Shown here one piece after another: positions 19,994 through 30,090 of a stretch of DNA of 64,000 nt. Every line of letters begins with the position of its first letter. Position 1 is the first letter of the stretch. The notes beneath the pieces were generated by a model that was not told the DNA's origin, made no database searches, and was given only the letters and a program-made list of their open reading frames with translations. This DNA is from Rebecca billardiae RCC1528 (taxonomy: Eukaryota; Haptophyta): NCBI GenBank assembly GCA_965240325.2, contig OZ251252.1, positions 248,001 to 312,000 of the forward strand, read 5' to 3'. Position numbers and translations under genes: made by a program.

Positions 19994-21460
19994 TCACCGT
20001 CTGGGCGCGCGCGGCGGCGGGCAGTCGACGCGCACGATGGTGTTGCGCATGGCCTTGCCGTCGCCCGGCGCGTGCCGCACTGCGCCGACGGCGCAGTGCG
20101 CGGCGTCGGTGCCAGGGACGCCGACGGCGGACGCGACGAACTTCTGCAGCTCGGCGCTGGAGAGCGCGGTTGGGATCTTCGCGAACGCCTCCTCCGCATC
20201 CCGGTTGTAGTCCGTCACGATCACCTTGCGCGCGCCCGACGCCGCGGCCGTCTCGATGACCGCGCGCACCGTCGCCTCGCGCGCCGCGCGGTCGGCGGTG
20301 GGGCTCTTGCCAAATAGGATGTGCAGCACGACCGAGCCTCTCCACGCGCGGCTGAGCGCGGTGGCGCGCCGCGCGTACGTGTCGGCGTACGTCCCCGTCG
20401 CGTTGGCCAGCGCGCGGTCCGCCCACGAGCCCGCCGCCTTCCACTTCCGGTCGATCTCGTTCCACACCTGCAGGATCGGCCGAGTCCGGCCCACCTCCTG
20501 CAGGACTGCCCAGTTCCACCAGAGGTGGGGCTCGAGCACCCAGCGGTTGGAGTACCCGCCCCGCACCTTCTGCTCGGAGGTGACCCAGCTCTCCGCGAAC
20601 ACGGGCAGGATGAGCGACGCGTTCCGGATCCGCGACGCGAGCGAGCTCTCCGCCGCGCGCCTCCACGGCTCGGGCCCCTCGGCAACGTGCGCCCTCCAGC
20701 TAGCGCCCTCGAGCGGAGGCACGTGCGAGAGGAAGACGACGACGACGCGCCCGCCCGCGTCGAGCGAGGGCACGCCGGGCGTGAAGAGGCGCGGGCTGAG
20801 CGCCTCGCGCACGTTCTCGCGCGTGCCGTTGTACTGCTGCGCGCCCGCAGGCCGCCATTGGAACTTGGGCCACGTGCGCGGCCCGAGGATCGCCAGTGGC
20901 GAGTCCCTCTGCTTGTGGTAGGTGAACACGCCGTGCGGCTCGAAGGCCGCGCCCGCGCCCGCGAGGTCGGAGGGCAGGAAGTGCGCGCCGAAGTGCGCGT
21001 CCACGTCCTCGGCGTACGCGTCGTACCCGCGCTTGAACTCGGCGTAGCTGTCGGACGCGCGCAGCAGCTCGGCCACGCGCCAAGCTTTCGCGAGCTCGTT
21101 CACGTTGCCGTCGAAGAGCGTGACGCGGTGGAAGCGGGCGTTCTCGAGGATGCGCAGGTAGTACATGCCGCCAACCACGCTCACGAGCTCCACCTGCTCC
21201 TGGCCTAGCGCCCACAGGTGCACGTTCAGATCGCGGAGCACTTTGAGCGCGTCGTTCGACCCCATGAAGACGCCGCCCCAGCTGGCCGGCTGGAAGTCCC
21301 ACTTGATCGAGCCGGTCGTGACGACGGTTGGGCGGCGTGCGGAGGCGACGGGGCGTGCGGGAGCGCCGGCGCTTGTGGGTAAGGCGCGCTGCGCGCCCGC
21401 GGTGCCTGCAAGCAGCGCAACGCGCAGCGCCAGCCCGAGCATGGCAGCACGGCCCATCAT
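19994..21460 (-). CDS. Secreted or lumenal protein of unknown family
   Basis: Single exon of 488 aa with start ATG at 21458-21460. Residues 1-23 (MMGRAAMLGLALRVALLAGTAGA) form a clear signal peptide. The mature part starts KWDFQPASWGGVFMGSNDAL and includes VELVSVVGGMYYLRILENA followed by FHRVTLFDGNVNELAKAW. That glycine-rich strand followed by a strand ending in an acidic residue resembles a Rossmann-type nucleotide or SAM-binding unit. Later segments include VVVVFLSHVPPL, ILPVFAESWVTSEQKVRGGY and LEPHLWWNWAVLQEVGRTRP. There are three possible N-glycosylation sites (NGT, NAS, NAT). No catalytic motif could be tied to a named family. It is 219 bp downstream of the stop of the decarboxylase gene, on the same strand. 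Confidence 0.72.
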   Translation of the reverse strand: MMGRAAMLGLALRVALLAGTAGAQRALPTSAGAPARPVASARRPTVVTTGSIKWDFQPASWGGVFMGSNDALKVLRDLNVHLWALGQEQVELVSVVGGMYYLRILENARFHRVTLFDGNVNELAKAWRVAELLRASDSYAEFKRGYDAYAEDVDAHFGAHFLPSDLAGAGAAFEPHGVFTYHKQRDSPLAILGPRTWPKFQWRPAGAQQYNGTRENVREALSPRLFTPGVPSLDAGGRVVVVFLSHVPPLEGASWRAHVAEGPEPWRRAAESSLASRIRNASLILPVFAESWVTSEQKVRGGYSNRWVLEPHLWWNWAVLQEVGRTRPILQVWNEIDRKWKAAGSWADRALANATGTYADTYARRATALSRAWRGSVVLHILFGKSPTADRAAREATVRAVIETAAASGARKVIVTDYNRDAEEAFAKIPTALSSAELQKFVASAVGVPGTDAAHCAVGAVRHAPGDGKAMRNTIVRVDCPPPRAPRR

Positions 21461-21679
21461 GCGCGCATCAGCTCACAAGCTGATGATGATATGATTATTC
21501 GCTGCGCACCGGAATCGGGCATCACGTCCGGGACAGCATCTGACAGGATCTCCGATCTGCTGACTACAATAATTATGGGGGCAATCTGAAATCAGGACGA
21601 CAATGGCGGCCATGTAGAGCCCGGAAGCTGCTGCACTCCGGAGCCGGTCGGTGACCGCCGCTGGTCATCCGGCGCGGCC

Positions 21680-23389
21680 TCAGTCTGGGCCGTGCGCGAC
21701 GACGACGCGCAGCGTCTCGAGGCTCGGATCACGCGCGATCACCTCGCCGCCGCGCCCGAGCACCGCCCCGAGCAGCGCGAGCGCCTCCGTGCGCACCTGC
21801 TCGCCCGGCACCAGCACCGGAATTCCGGGCGGGTACGCGCAGACGAGCTCGGCGCACGTGCGCCCGACCGCCGCCGCGGCGGGCACGGCCTCGGAGGGCG
21901 CGTAGAAGGCGTCGCGCGGCGACGCGGCCAGCCCCGAGGGCACGGTACCGGCCCATGCCACGTCCAAGCCGCCGTCCGCCGCGGCGGCCGCTGCGCCGCT
22001 GGCTTCGCCATCAGCCGCCGCGGCGGCCGCCGCCTCGCCGCGCGCGCGCGGGCGCGCCGCGTCGGCGACGGCTCTTCGCAGCGCGCGCAGCAGACGGCGC
22101 GCGTGCGCGCGCGTCGAGCCGGGCCCGAGCACAAACGTCACGTGCGCGAGCGCCGGGAGCTCGCAGTACACGCCGTGCTGCTCGATCAAGTACTCGTCGA
22201 GGGCGTAACCGCCGTAACCGCCATCGCCGTCGTACCCGCAGGCCGCGGCGCGCGCGCCAAGCGGCGGCGCGGCCGCGGCGAACGTGAGGCGCAGCGGGTC
22301 GAGCGCCGCGCAGCCGGGCGCGGGGCACGCGGGCTCGACGAGCGGAGGGAACGCCGAGGGGCGTCGGCGCACCGCCTCGCGCACGCCGGCGGCCAGGGCG
22401 AGGGCGCGGCGCAGCTCGGGCGCTCCGGCACCGTCGCGTGCGGAGGCGGCCGCCTGCGCGCGCGCCGCGTCGAGCGAGGCGAGCAGCAGCGCGGAGGGCG
22501 AGGAGGAGGTGAGCAGCTCGAGCGCCTCGGAGATCGCCGCGTCGAGCGCCGCCTCGCCCCAGCGCGCGCCGCACGCGCCGCCCTCGGCCGCGTGCAGCAT
22601 GGCGGCCTGGGAGAGGGCCCCCAGGGACTTGTGCGTGCTCTGTACGACAAGCTGCGCGCCGTGCGCGAGCGCGGGCGGCGGGAGCCCGGGCGCGAGGCCG
22701 AGGTGCGCGCCGTGCGCCTCGTCCACGACGAGCGGCACGCCCGCCGCCTCGCACGCCGCGGCCGCCGCGCCGATGTCGCCGAGCGCGCCCTCGTAGGTTG
22801 GGCTGACGAGCAGCACACACGCCGCGTGCGCGCCGTGCGCCTCGAGCGCGCGCGCGAGCGTCGTGGGCACGTCGACGCCGAGGAGCAGGCCGGTGGACGG
22901 GTCGAGCTCGGGCGTGAGCCACACGGGCGTGGCGCCCGCGTGCACGAGCGCGTGCACCGCCGACTTGTGCGCCGTGCGCGGCAGCAGCACGCGCCGCCGG
23001 CCGCTCAGCCGCACGCACGCGAGCACGGCGGCCATCACGCCGCCCGAGGAGCCGTTGGCGAGGAACCAGGTGCGGCGCGCGCCGAAGGCGTCGGCCGCGA
23101 GCGCCTGCGCATCGGCGAGCGGGCCGCTCGGCGCGAACAGGTTGTCCAGCTCGGGCAGCTCCGGCAGGTCGTACCGCGCTGCGCGGCCGAGCAGCGCGCG
23201 CGCGCTCACCGGCAGCCCCGCGCCGAGCTTGTGGCCCGGGAGGAAGAAGGGCGCGCGGATGCGGGCTGATGCGGTGCGCAGGGCGTCCACGTACGGCGTG
23301 CGCCGCTGGTCGAACCGCGGCGCCAGGGCCGCGGCGCCGCTCGACGCGAGCAGCGCGAGCGCCGCGCAGCCGGCCGGGCCGGGCGCCAT
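21680..23389 (-). CDS. Orn/Lys/Arg decarboxylase (PLP fold type I), speA/cad-like
   Basis: Single exon, 569 aa, ATG at 23387-23389. Family landmarks are in order: FFLPGHKLG (residues 48-56; the PGHK motif of group III decarboxylases), NGSSGG (112-117), the PLP aspartate in VVDEAHGAH (221-229), the PLP lysine in STHKSLGALS (Lys254), and the C-terminal YPPGIPVLVPGE. It decarboxylates a basic amino acid, most likely lysine, arginine or ornithine, to a polyamine precursor; the exact substrate cannot be read. Residues 1-23 (MAPGPAGCAALALLASSGAAALA) form a signal-peptide-like leader, so it may enter the secretory route or a complex plastid. The type is common in bacteria, cyanobacteria and algae, so the gene is probably of bacterial or plastid origin (inference). 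It is head-to-head with the FIH-like gene. Confidence 0.92.
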   Translation of the reverse strand: MAPGPAGCAALALLASSGAAALAPRFDQRRTPYVDALRTASARIRAPFFLPGHKLGAGLPVSARALLGRAARYDLPELPELDNLFAPSGPLADAQALAADAFGARRTWFLANGSSGGVMAAVLACVRLSGRRRVLLPRTAHKSAVHALVHAGATPVWLTPELDPSTGLLLGVDVPTTLARALEAHGAHAACVLLVSPTYEGALGDIGAAAAACEAAGVPLVVDEAHGAHLGLAPGLPPPALAHGAQLVVQSTHKSLGALSQAAMLHAAEGGACGARWGEAALDAAISEALELLTSSSPSALLLASLDAARAQAAASARDGAGAPELRRALALAAGVREAVRRRPSAFPPLVEPACPAPGCAALDPLRLTFAAAAPPLGARAAACGYDGDGGYGGYALDEYLIEQHGVYCELPALAHVTFVLGPGSTRAHARRLLRALRRAVADAARPRARGEAAAAAAADGEASGAAAAAADGGLDVAWAGTVPSGLAASPRDAFYAPSEAVPAAAAVGRTCAELVCAYPPGIPVLVPGEQVRTEALALLGAVLGRGGEVIARDPSLETLRVVVAHGPD

Positions 23390-23690
23390 GGGCGATTTGA
23401 ACGAATTGATGGCTTTTTTCGCGAGCGGCCGAGGCTCTTATTAGGGTACCGTTAACTAGGTGGGTAATATATGTACGCCGACACTTGTAAAGTACTGTAC
23501 TCCTCCCGCCACAGTTCTCGTCGAGTCGATACTCATCGATCCCGCTTTTCACACTACTCAACGTCGCTGATTGGCTAGGTGGGTGCCTCCAGGCGGGTGA
23601 ACTCGCCCTTGCTCCTGCACAAGGCGCGGCGCACAGCGAAGCCCACACGTGTCTGGAGGCCGAGGCCCCGTTGGCAAGCCGGGAGGCGGC
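23390..23690. promoter_or_regulatory. Divergent region between decarboxylase and FIH-like genes
   Basis: 301 bp between two opposed start codons, clearly AT-richer than the genes (e.g. taggtgggtaatatatgtac, gtaaagtactgtactcctcc). Probably contains both 5' UTRs and promoters. The motif taggtgggt occurs twice (23456-23464 and 23576-23584). Confidence 0.45.
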
Positions 23691-25635
23691 ATGGCCGAGT
23701 CCGAGACGCCGCGCGAGCAGGTGAAGGACCTGAAGCGGCTCCTCGCGCAGACCACGTCGGAGCGGCTCCGCCGCTGCATCCGCTCCGAGCTCCGCGCCGC
23801 GCTCCTCGACCTTCAGACCCAGCTCGACGACGTCGCCGAGCTCGAGCGCCTTCGGAAGCTCGCCAAGCGCTCGTGCGCGCGCCGGTTACTGGACGCGGAG
23901 ATCAAGGCGCTCAGGTCGCAGCTGCTCGGCGCGTACGAGCTCGTGCGCGACGGGCTGGGGGACGGCACGCCGCTCGAGGGCGAGGCGCCCTCGCCGTCCG
24001 CGGGGCCGCGCGCGAGCAACGGTGGCGGCGACACTGCTTCGCCCGCACAGCTGCCAGCGTTCTGCTGGCGCTCGCCGTTCGTGCGCGAGCAGCCCATCGC
24101 GCGCTGCGACTTCAACGACCCGTTCGTCGACGAGTGCCTCGCCAGAGGCCAGCCCGTCGTCATCACCGGCGCGCCGCTGTGCACGTCCGCCGTGGGCAAG
24201 TGGTCGCTCGATTACTTGCGGAAGCATTATGGAGCCAAAGTCGAGTGCACGGTGTTCGAGGCGGACGACGGGTTCTTCCGGTACTGGGACCTGAGCAAGA
24301 ACACACACGGCTACCCCTTCCCCGACGGCACGCACACCACCAAGCAGTCGATGACCATGGAGACCTTTGCGACGCGCGCGCGCGCGGCCGCGGCCGAGCG
24401 GCGGGCCGACCAGGCGACCGGCTCGCGTGGCCTCTACCTGCAGTCGCCGCTGGTCGAGGTACGCGCCGCGCCGCGCCGCGCCGCGCCGCGCGGGGCGGGG
24501 CGGAGGTGGCGTGCGCGCGCACGCCGGCCGCCGCCTCGCCGCTCGGAGCCGCGGCACCGCCGCCCGCCGCTACCCTGCCGGCGCGGCGCGCGGCGCGTTG
24601 CCCTGCCCTGCCGCGGGCTGGCCGGCTGGCGCCGCACACCCCGCGCGAGCAGCGCGCGCATGCAATTTCGCTCCGCCGGGCGCGCTCCGGCGCCGCGCCG
24701 CGCGCCGGGCGGCGCACCAGCTGACGCGCCACGCCGGCGCACCCGCGCCCCACCCGCGCGCCCCGCCGCCCGCGCGCAGGGCGTGGGCGACGCCATCGTC
24801 GCGGACTTCACCCGCTTCGACTGGCGCTGGGCCAGGGGCTTGCCAGAGCGGCTGGGCTGGGGCCGGCTCTCGTCCAACATGCTCTTCGTCGGGATGCGGG
24901 GGCACGTGACGCCCGCGCACTTCGACGAGCAGCAGAACCTGCTCGCGCAGGTGCGCGGCGCGCTGGCCCGCCGCGCAGCCCGCGCGCCGCCTCCGCCCCG
25001 CGTGCTGACTCAACGGTCTGCTCGATGCTCCCACTGGCCCCCGGGGCGGTCGGCGCGCGCCGCGCCGCGCCGCCGCCGCGCAGCTGCACGGGCGGAAGCG
25101 CGTGCTGCTGTGGCGGCCGCGCGACTGGGTGTGCATGTACCCGTACCCCGTCGGGCACCCCAACGACCGGCAGTCGCAGGTCGACTTCCGCGAGATCACG
25201 CGCGCGGACGCGCCCGCCGCGGCGCGCTGGCCCCGGTTCTGCGAGGCCAGCCCGTTGGAATGCGTGCTGCAGCCGGGCGATGTGCTCTTCCTGCCGCAGT
25301 TCTGGTGGCACCACGTGGAGAACCTGGACGACGAGTGCGTCTCGACCAACTTCTGGTACGTCGACTCGGACATCCGCGAGGACGTCGCCACGCTCCCCCT
25401 CGGCGAGGTGCAGAACGTCGCGATGCGACGAAACGTCGAGCGGCTGATTGGCTCGTCGCTGGGCTCGAGCCAGCGCGCGCACGCGGTGCTGCGCGAGCTG
25501 GGCGAGGGGAAGGCGGCGTCGAGCGACGCGCAGCAGACGGCGAAGGTGGCGCGCAAGCTGCTCTCGCCCATCTTCTCCGAGGAGGAGGTCGCGGACGACT
25601 GGATCCGCGAGCTCACCACCCACCGCTTCTGGTGA
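23691..25635 (+). CDS. HIF1AN: FIH-type JmjC asparaginyl hydroxylase
   Basis: Three exons: 23691-24458, 24780-24950 and 25084-25635, phase 0 at both junctions, 496 aa. After a charged coiled-coil-like N-terminus (1-90), the protein follows factor-inhibiting-HIF: QPVVITGAPLCTSAVGKWSL, RGLYLQSPLVE spliced to GVGDAIVADF, then GWGRLSSNMLFVGMRGHVTP. The Fe(II) ligands are HFD in PAHFDEQQNLLAQ (about His303, Asp305) and the distal His in FWWHHVENL (about 389/390). The stretch YPYPVGHPNDRQSQVDF and the later NFWYVDSD and RNVERLIGSSLGSS match the FIH core and dimerisation helix closely. These enzymes use 2-oxoglutarate and O2 to hydroxylate Asn/Asp, often in ankyrin repeats. The symbol marks the closest known family; orthology is inferred. 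The alternative is another JmjC cupin-8 hydroxylase. Confidence 0.88.
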
Positions 25636-25945
25636 TGCCAGTGCCTGGCTCGGCTGCGTGGCATCCCGCGCCGGCGCCAGTCAATGATGAGGACTCGCCG
25701 CACCCGAGGTCCGGAGTCCGGGGCCGAACCGCGGTGGCCGTCTGTCTGTCCGCGAGGCGGTGGTTGCCGTCACACTTCAGCGCACGACGTCACTAGCGCC
25801 CGGCGCAATCATACTGATCACTGTTACGCGATTCACTGAGTCTGATGCCGCGCGCAGTCCGCGGTCAGCCGACGGTCCCGAGGCCACCGTGACCGAGGCG
25901 AGTGCCGCCGCGCGGGCCGACATTCGTCACATTCGACCGGCAACG
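25636..25945. other. Short convergent intergenic region
   Basis: 310 bp between the stop codons of the FIH-like gene (+) and the small membrane protein gene (-). No feature recognised. Confidence 0.5.
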
Positions 25946-26329
25946 TCAACGCGCACTCCTGCGCTGCCAGTCCGACGCCCCTTCCGCCTGGTTGAACTTA
26001 AAGAAGGCGTCTGTCGCGTCCCGCAGCTTCTCATCCCGCGTCTTCGTCTCGAGGCCGTCGAAGAGTGCCTGCAGCTGCGCGCGTCGCTCGTCCTGCTCGC
26101 GCCGCACATGCTCTGGCAGCTGGGACGGCGGCGGCATGGCGCCCCTGCGTGCCGCCTGGTGCAGCTCGCCGGGGAGGGCGTTGGCAGGGCCGACGGTGAG
26201 CTCCAAGAGCACCCAGCCACCGAGCAGGGGCACGCACGCGACGCCGACAGCACTCGTCACGCGGTTGCGGTCGATCCATCTCGCCACAACGAGCACGTGC
26301 TTGCGCCACCACGGTATGCGCGACGCCAT
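25946..26329 (-). CDS. Small single-span membrane protein, unknown
   Basis: 127 aa from the ATG at 26327-26329 (MASRIPWWRKHVLVVARWID). A basic N-terminus is followed by one hydrophobic segment (VTSAVGVACVPLLGGWVLLE, about residues 25-45). A soluble helical tail follows (QLPEHVRREQDERRAQLQAL, then FKFNQAEGASDW), ending WQRRSAR. Size and layout resemble small mitochondrial inner-membrane assembly proteins, but no family motif is certain. Codon third positions are GC-rich as in neighbours. An in-frame GTG 21 bp upstream is not used as start. It is convergent with the FIH-like gene. Confidence 0.6.
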   Translation of the reverse strand: MASRIPWWRKHVLVVARWIDRNRVTSAVGVACVPLLGGWVLLELTVGPANALPGELHQAARRGAMPPPSQLPEHVRREQDERRAQLQALFDGLETKTRDEKLRDATDAFFKFNQAEGASDWQRRSAR

Positions 26330-26880
26330 CGCTGTGGCTCCACCGTCCACGGCGCCGGCCGTGAGTTCACGTCTGCCGGCTTCGGAGGACGACCGTACCG
26401 TACTCTACTGCCCTTTATTCCTTTGACTGAACTGTACAACTCGCGGCTACTGAATCTCGCCTGCCTGAGCTGTGTGCGTCTCTTATTCTTAGTAAACTGT
26501 AGTCTGTATCATCATCATAGTCTTCCGACGAAATCAGCCATCCGCGCCCTACCGCGCACAGTAACATTATAATAGAATGCGGTTACATGCATGTCTTGAC
26601 GGTATATACGACGTCCGGTGGCGCGCGCAGTGGCATGTTCCGCATCAGCAGCAGCAGCATATATCATCATCCTCATATCGTCGTCATCCTCGTCTCAACG
26701 GGCGCGTCGTCCCGTCACTGCACCGTGCCGCCGTCGTCGCGCGCTCGTCCGCGCGCCGCGTCGTCATCAGAGATCCGGCCGAAGCAGCCTGGCTCCTGGG
26801 GTGGATGCATGCTCGACGACACCTTTGCCGGCGGCCGCCGCGGTGGACTGGCTGCCGGACTGCCAGTGGTCGCTCAGGGC
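26330..26880. other. Intergenic, between small gene and minus-strand paralogue
   Basis: AT-richer up to about 26700, with atcatcat-type triplet repeats (26505-26520, 26640-26690), then GC-rich. It holds the 5' side of the small membrane gene and the 3' side of the paralogue. No gene supported. Confidence 0.45.
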
Positions 26881-29800
26881 CTACAGCACGCGCGTCTGCC
26901 TCCGGGATGCCGCCCCCGACGCAGACACCGACGCCACCCCCGACCCCGACGCCGACGCCGCCTGCGCCGACGACGCGGAGGAGGGCGTCCCCAGCGGCTG
27001 GAGCAGTGAGGCCAGCATGGCGCCGAACGCATGCGGCGGGCGATCACGATCCCGATCGGCGGCCGCCAGCGACGTCTGGCTCGGCCTGGCTCCACCTGAC
27101 GCCGCGGCGGCGATGGCAGCGGGTCCGCGGGCTGACTCGGCCGTCGCCGCCGGGGCTGCTGCGCCGCGCGCGCCGCCATCCGGGTGCGGCTGCTGCCCGC
27201 GCCGCCCGCTGCCGGCGCCTGCCGCCGGCAGAGGCACGGTGCGGAGCGTGATGGGCGGCGCGCGCGGCCGGCCGCTGGCGTCCGAGCCACCGAGTGGCGC
27301 ACTGGGCAGCCGCTCGTGGATCCCCGAGCCCGCTGCCTCGTCATGCACCGCCTCGGCGCGCCGCACCGGGTCCGGGCGCCGCCAGGCCTTGGGCGTGAGG
27401 ATTGCGTCGAGCGCGCGGCGCGCGGCCGCCGGCGGCTTGGCGCTCGCGGGCGCTGGCGAGGCCAGCTCGCCGAGCGCGCGAATCCCACGGTCGCTGCGCG
27501 TGCGTGGTTTTCGTGCTGTCCCGAGCGGCGAAAGCTGCATCGGCGGCACCAAGCCCGTGGCCGCCTCGACCGAGCGCACCGCCGAGTGCGCGGCTAGCGC
27601 GAGGGCCACAGCCTCTGCGTCGGAGGGGGCGTGCGCCGCAGGCTGGGCGTCTGTCCGAGCGGGCTCGCCTGCGCCCACGCCGCCACCGCCGTCGCCTCCG
27701 TCGCCAGTCCGCTGTGCCCGTGCGGCAGTGGCGCCACGCGTCTGCTTGCTTGCCGCGCTCGATTCGTCACCCGAGCTCATGCCGCGGCTGGCGGCGGAGC
27801 CCCTCCGAGAGACAGCGGCGAAGGCGGTGGCGCTGGCCATGCGCATGACGATGGCGCGCGAGCTGACGAGCGTGCTCTGTGCGCCGGCGGCGACGGCGAG
27901 CAGCCGCGGCCGCACGTTCACCGCGAGGTCGGCGACGAGCTGGCCCTCGCGCGGCTCCTCGTCGGCGGAGGAGCTTGACGACGTGGCGCGCATGCTGTGC
28001 GCCCACCGCCTGCGGCCGCCGGAGCGGCGGGCGCTGGGCCGGCGCCGGCCATCCAAGTCATCGTCCGAAGGCAGCCCGTCGTCCAGACTGGCCGGCCGGA
28101 GCGGCGCGCGGCGCGGCGCGCTTGGCACCGTGATGGGAGAGAATCGCGCGGCCCAGTGGTTGGGCGACGGGCACTCCTGCCGCGCAGTGGACGAACTCGC
28201 GGCGACCACCATGCCTGCCGAGCCAGCCGCTTCAGCCGCTACCGCCGCTGCGCGCGCCTCCTCCGCCGACAGCCGCCGCCGCGCCGCGCGGAAGCGGCGG
28301 CTAAGCTGCGCCGCGCGCGCGCGCTCGCGCGCGCTCGGCAGCAGGCCCGCGGCCGCCGCGTCATCCAGCGCCATGCGCAGCAGCTTCTCGCCGCCCACCG
28401 AGACGTCGCTGCCACCGCGCGCCGCCTCGCGCTCGGCGGCGGTGGCGCCAACGGCGGCGTGCGCCCGCGCCGCGTCCGCGCTCGCGAGCTTGAGCGCGGA
28501 GAGAAGGTTCTCGCGAGAAGCCGCGTCGAGCAGCAGCTCGAGGGCGCGGGGCACGGCCGCTCCGTCCGTGGGCACGCCGACTTCGAGCGCGCGCGCGAGC
28601 GCGGTGGCGAGTGCGGCCGTGGCGGTGGCGAGGGCGAGGTGCGCGGCGCGGGCCTCGGCGCTCGGCTGCTCCGCGCGAGCGTCGGGCGCGTCCTCGTCGG
28701 CGGCGAGCCGAACCGCGCGGCCGAGCGCGGAGCGCGCGCGCGCGGTGGCAGCCGCGAGCTCGGCGCCGGCGCGCTTGCGCGCCATCAGCGCCATCGCCCG
28801 CCGCTCGGCGCGCGATGGCGGCGTGAGCTCGGAGAGCGTGCCGTCCGAGTCGGGGTCGTCCGAGAGATGACGGGAGGCGGACCGCCCAACGACGTCCTCG
28901 TCGCCGTCGGCTGCCGCGGCTGCAGCGGCGGTCGGCAGTCGGTTGGCGGCAGACACGCGGTGGAAGCGCACGAGCGTCGGGGAGATCACCAGCCCGCTGT
29001 TGGCGATCTCGCTGCTTGCGCGCCAGCGGCCTTGGTCTCCATCACCGCCAGCATCCGGCCCGGTGCCGCCGCCATCTCCACCGCCGTCGGCGTCGTTCGC
29101 TCCGAGTGTGATCATCGCCTCCACGTCCGCGTCCGTGTCGGTGGCGTCCGTGGCCTCAGACCAGCGGACCTCATCCGGGCTCTGCAGGTACACGCGTTTG
29201 GCACTGCGCAGCACGCCGACGGCGCGCAGCCGGCGCTGCAGCTCGGACCAGCTCGTCGCGCCGCCCTTGATCGCAGACTGCCGCCGCAGCGCCGAGCGCA
29301 CCGCGCCGCTGCCGCCGCTGCCGCCGCCGAGGGCCGCGACCGTGGTCCGCCGATGCAGGCGCGCGAGGAGGGCGACGACGGCGAGCTCGTCGCCCTCGGG
29401 CGTGGCATGCGCGGCGAGCTCGAGGAGGTCCGTGCACAACTCGTCTGCGCGCACCCCCTGCGCCGATTCGCCGCGCCCGCGCTCGGCGCCGTCCGAGAAG
29501 GCGGCGAGCGAGAGCGCTCGCACTTTGCTGTCGCCCCTCGGCTCCTGGCCGTCGTCGCTCGCCGCGTCCGCGTGGAGGCCGCGCGCGATGAGCGTGCGGA
29601 GATGAGCGTACGTCTCCACGGGCATGGTGTCGGTGTCGCCCAGCCCCGCGGCGCTCCAGAAGCGCATCGCCGCCGCGCGCGCCGCCACCGAGGCGCCGAG
29701 CGCGTGCCGCTTGTGGAGGGCGTCCGTAGGCCGCGACGAGACATGATGGCGGCTCGAGGTGGGGACGTCCATCCCACGCGCCGGCATGGTGAGGCGTGTG

Positions 29801-30090
29801 AGCGGGGCCACATGGCCTGCCGTAAACGATGGATGGCCCGCGTCACGCTCGGAAGCGAGCGCCTGCGGCTCCTGCGCGGGCGTCACGTCAGCTGCGTGTT
29901 CCGGCTTCGATGCGCTCGCGGACGGACGATTCGCACCCGTGCCGTGCCCGTGCGTGGCGGCCGCGTCGGACGCGCTCGCTGAAGGAGGGTCGTCGTCGGC
30001 GTGCTTAGGCGGATGATCATCAGCTCCACGGCGTTGTGGGCCCTGGCCTCGTGCGGGCGCGTCGTCGTGCTTGTGCAGCGTGAGGGGCAT
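26881..30090 (-). CDS. Unknown protein, minus-strand paralogue of the inverted duplication
   Basis: Single frame of 1069 aa, ATG at 30088-30090 (MPLTLHKHDDAPARGQ). Paralogue of the gene at 14514-17699: central segments such as SWSELQRRLRAVGVLRSAKR and VYLQSPDEVRWSEATDATD are identical. Differences are an extra N-terminal piece of roughly 70 residues here (through TPAQEPQALASERDAG), loss of the segment that follows AAAPAATA in the other copy, and a divergent C-terminus after HAFGAMLASLLQPLGTPS. Both copies remain open throughout. No domain identified; not intron-split. Confidence 0.78.
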   Translation of the reverse strand: MPLTLHKHDDAPARGQGPQRRGADDHPPKHADDDPPSASASDAAATHGHGTGANRPSASASKPEHAADVTPAQEPQALASERDAGHPSFTAGHVAPLTRLTMPARGMDVPTSSRHHVSSRPTDALHKRHALGASVAARAAAMRFWSAAGLGDTDTMPVETYAHLRTLIARGLHADAASDDGQEPRGDSKVRALSLAAFSDGAERGRGESAQGVRADELCTDLLELAAHATPEGDELAVVALLARLHRRTTVAALGGGSGGSGAVRSALRRQSAIKGGATSWSELQRRLRAVGVLRSAKRVYLQSPDEVRWSEATDATDTDADVEAMITLGANDADGGGDGGGTGPDAGGDGDQGRWRASSEIANSGLVISPTLVRFHRVSAANRLPTAAAAAAADGDEDVVGRSASRHLSDDPDSDGTLSELTPPSRAERRAMALMARKRAGAELAAATARARSALGRAVRLAADEDAPDARAEQPSAEARAAHLALATATAALATALARALEVGVPTDGAAVPRALELLLDAASRENLLSALKLASADAARAHAAVGATAAEREAARGGSDVSVGGEKLLRMALDDAAAAGLLPSARERARAAQLSRRFRAARRRLSAEEARAAAVAAEAAGSAGMVVAASSSTARQECPSPNHWAARFSPITVPSAPRRAPLRPASLDDGLPSDDDLDGRRRPSARRSGGRRRWAHSMRATSSSSSADEEPREGQLVADLAVNVRPRLLAVAAGAQSTLVSSRAIVMRMASATAFAAVSRRGSAASRGMSSGDESSAASKQTRGATAARAQRTGDGGDGGGGVGAGEPARTDAQPAAHAPSDAEAVALALAAHSAVRSVEAATGLVPPMQLSPLGTARKPRTRSDRGIRALGELASPAPASAKPPAAARRALDAILTPKAWRRPDPVRRAEAVHDEAAGSGIHERLPSAPLGGSDASGRPRAPPITLRTVPLPAAGAGSGRRGQQPHPDGGARGAAAPAATAESARGPAAIAAAASGGARPSQTSLAAADRDRDRPPHAFGAMLASLLQPLGTPSSASSAQAASASGSGVASVSASGAASRRQTRVL

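Noticed and set aside
26618-29982. Long plus-strand frames opposite the minus-strand paralogue
   Set aside because: The same shadow frames occur opposite the plus-strand copy; only the sense frames have ordinary composition and shared start context.
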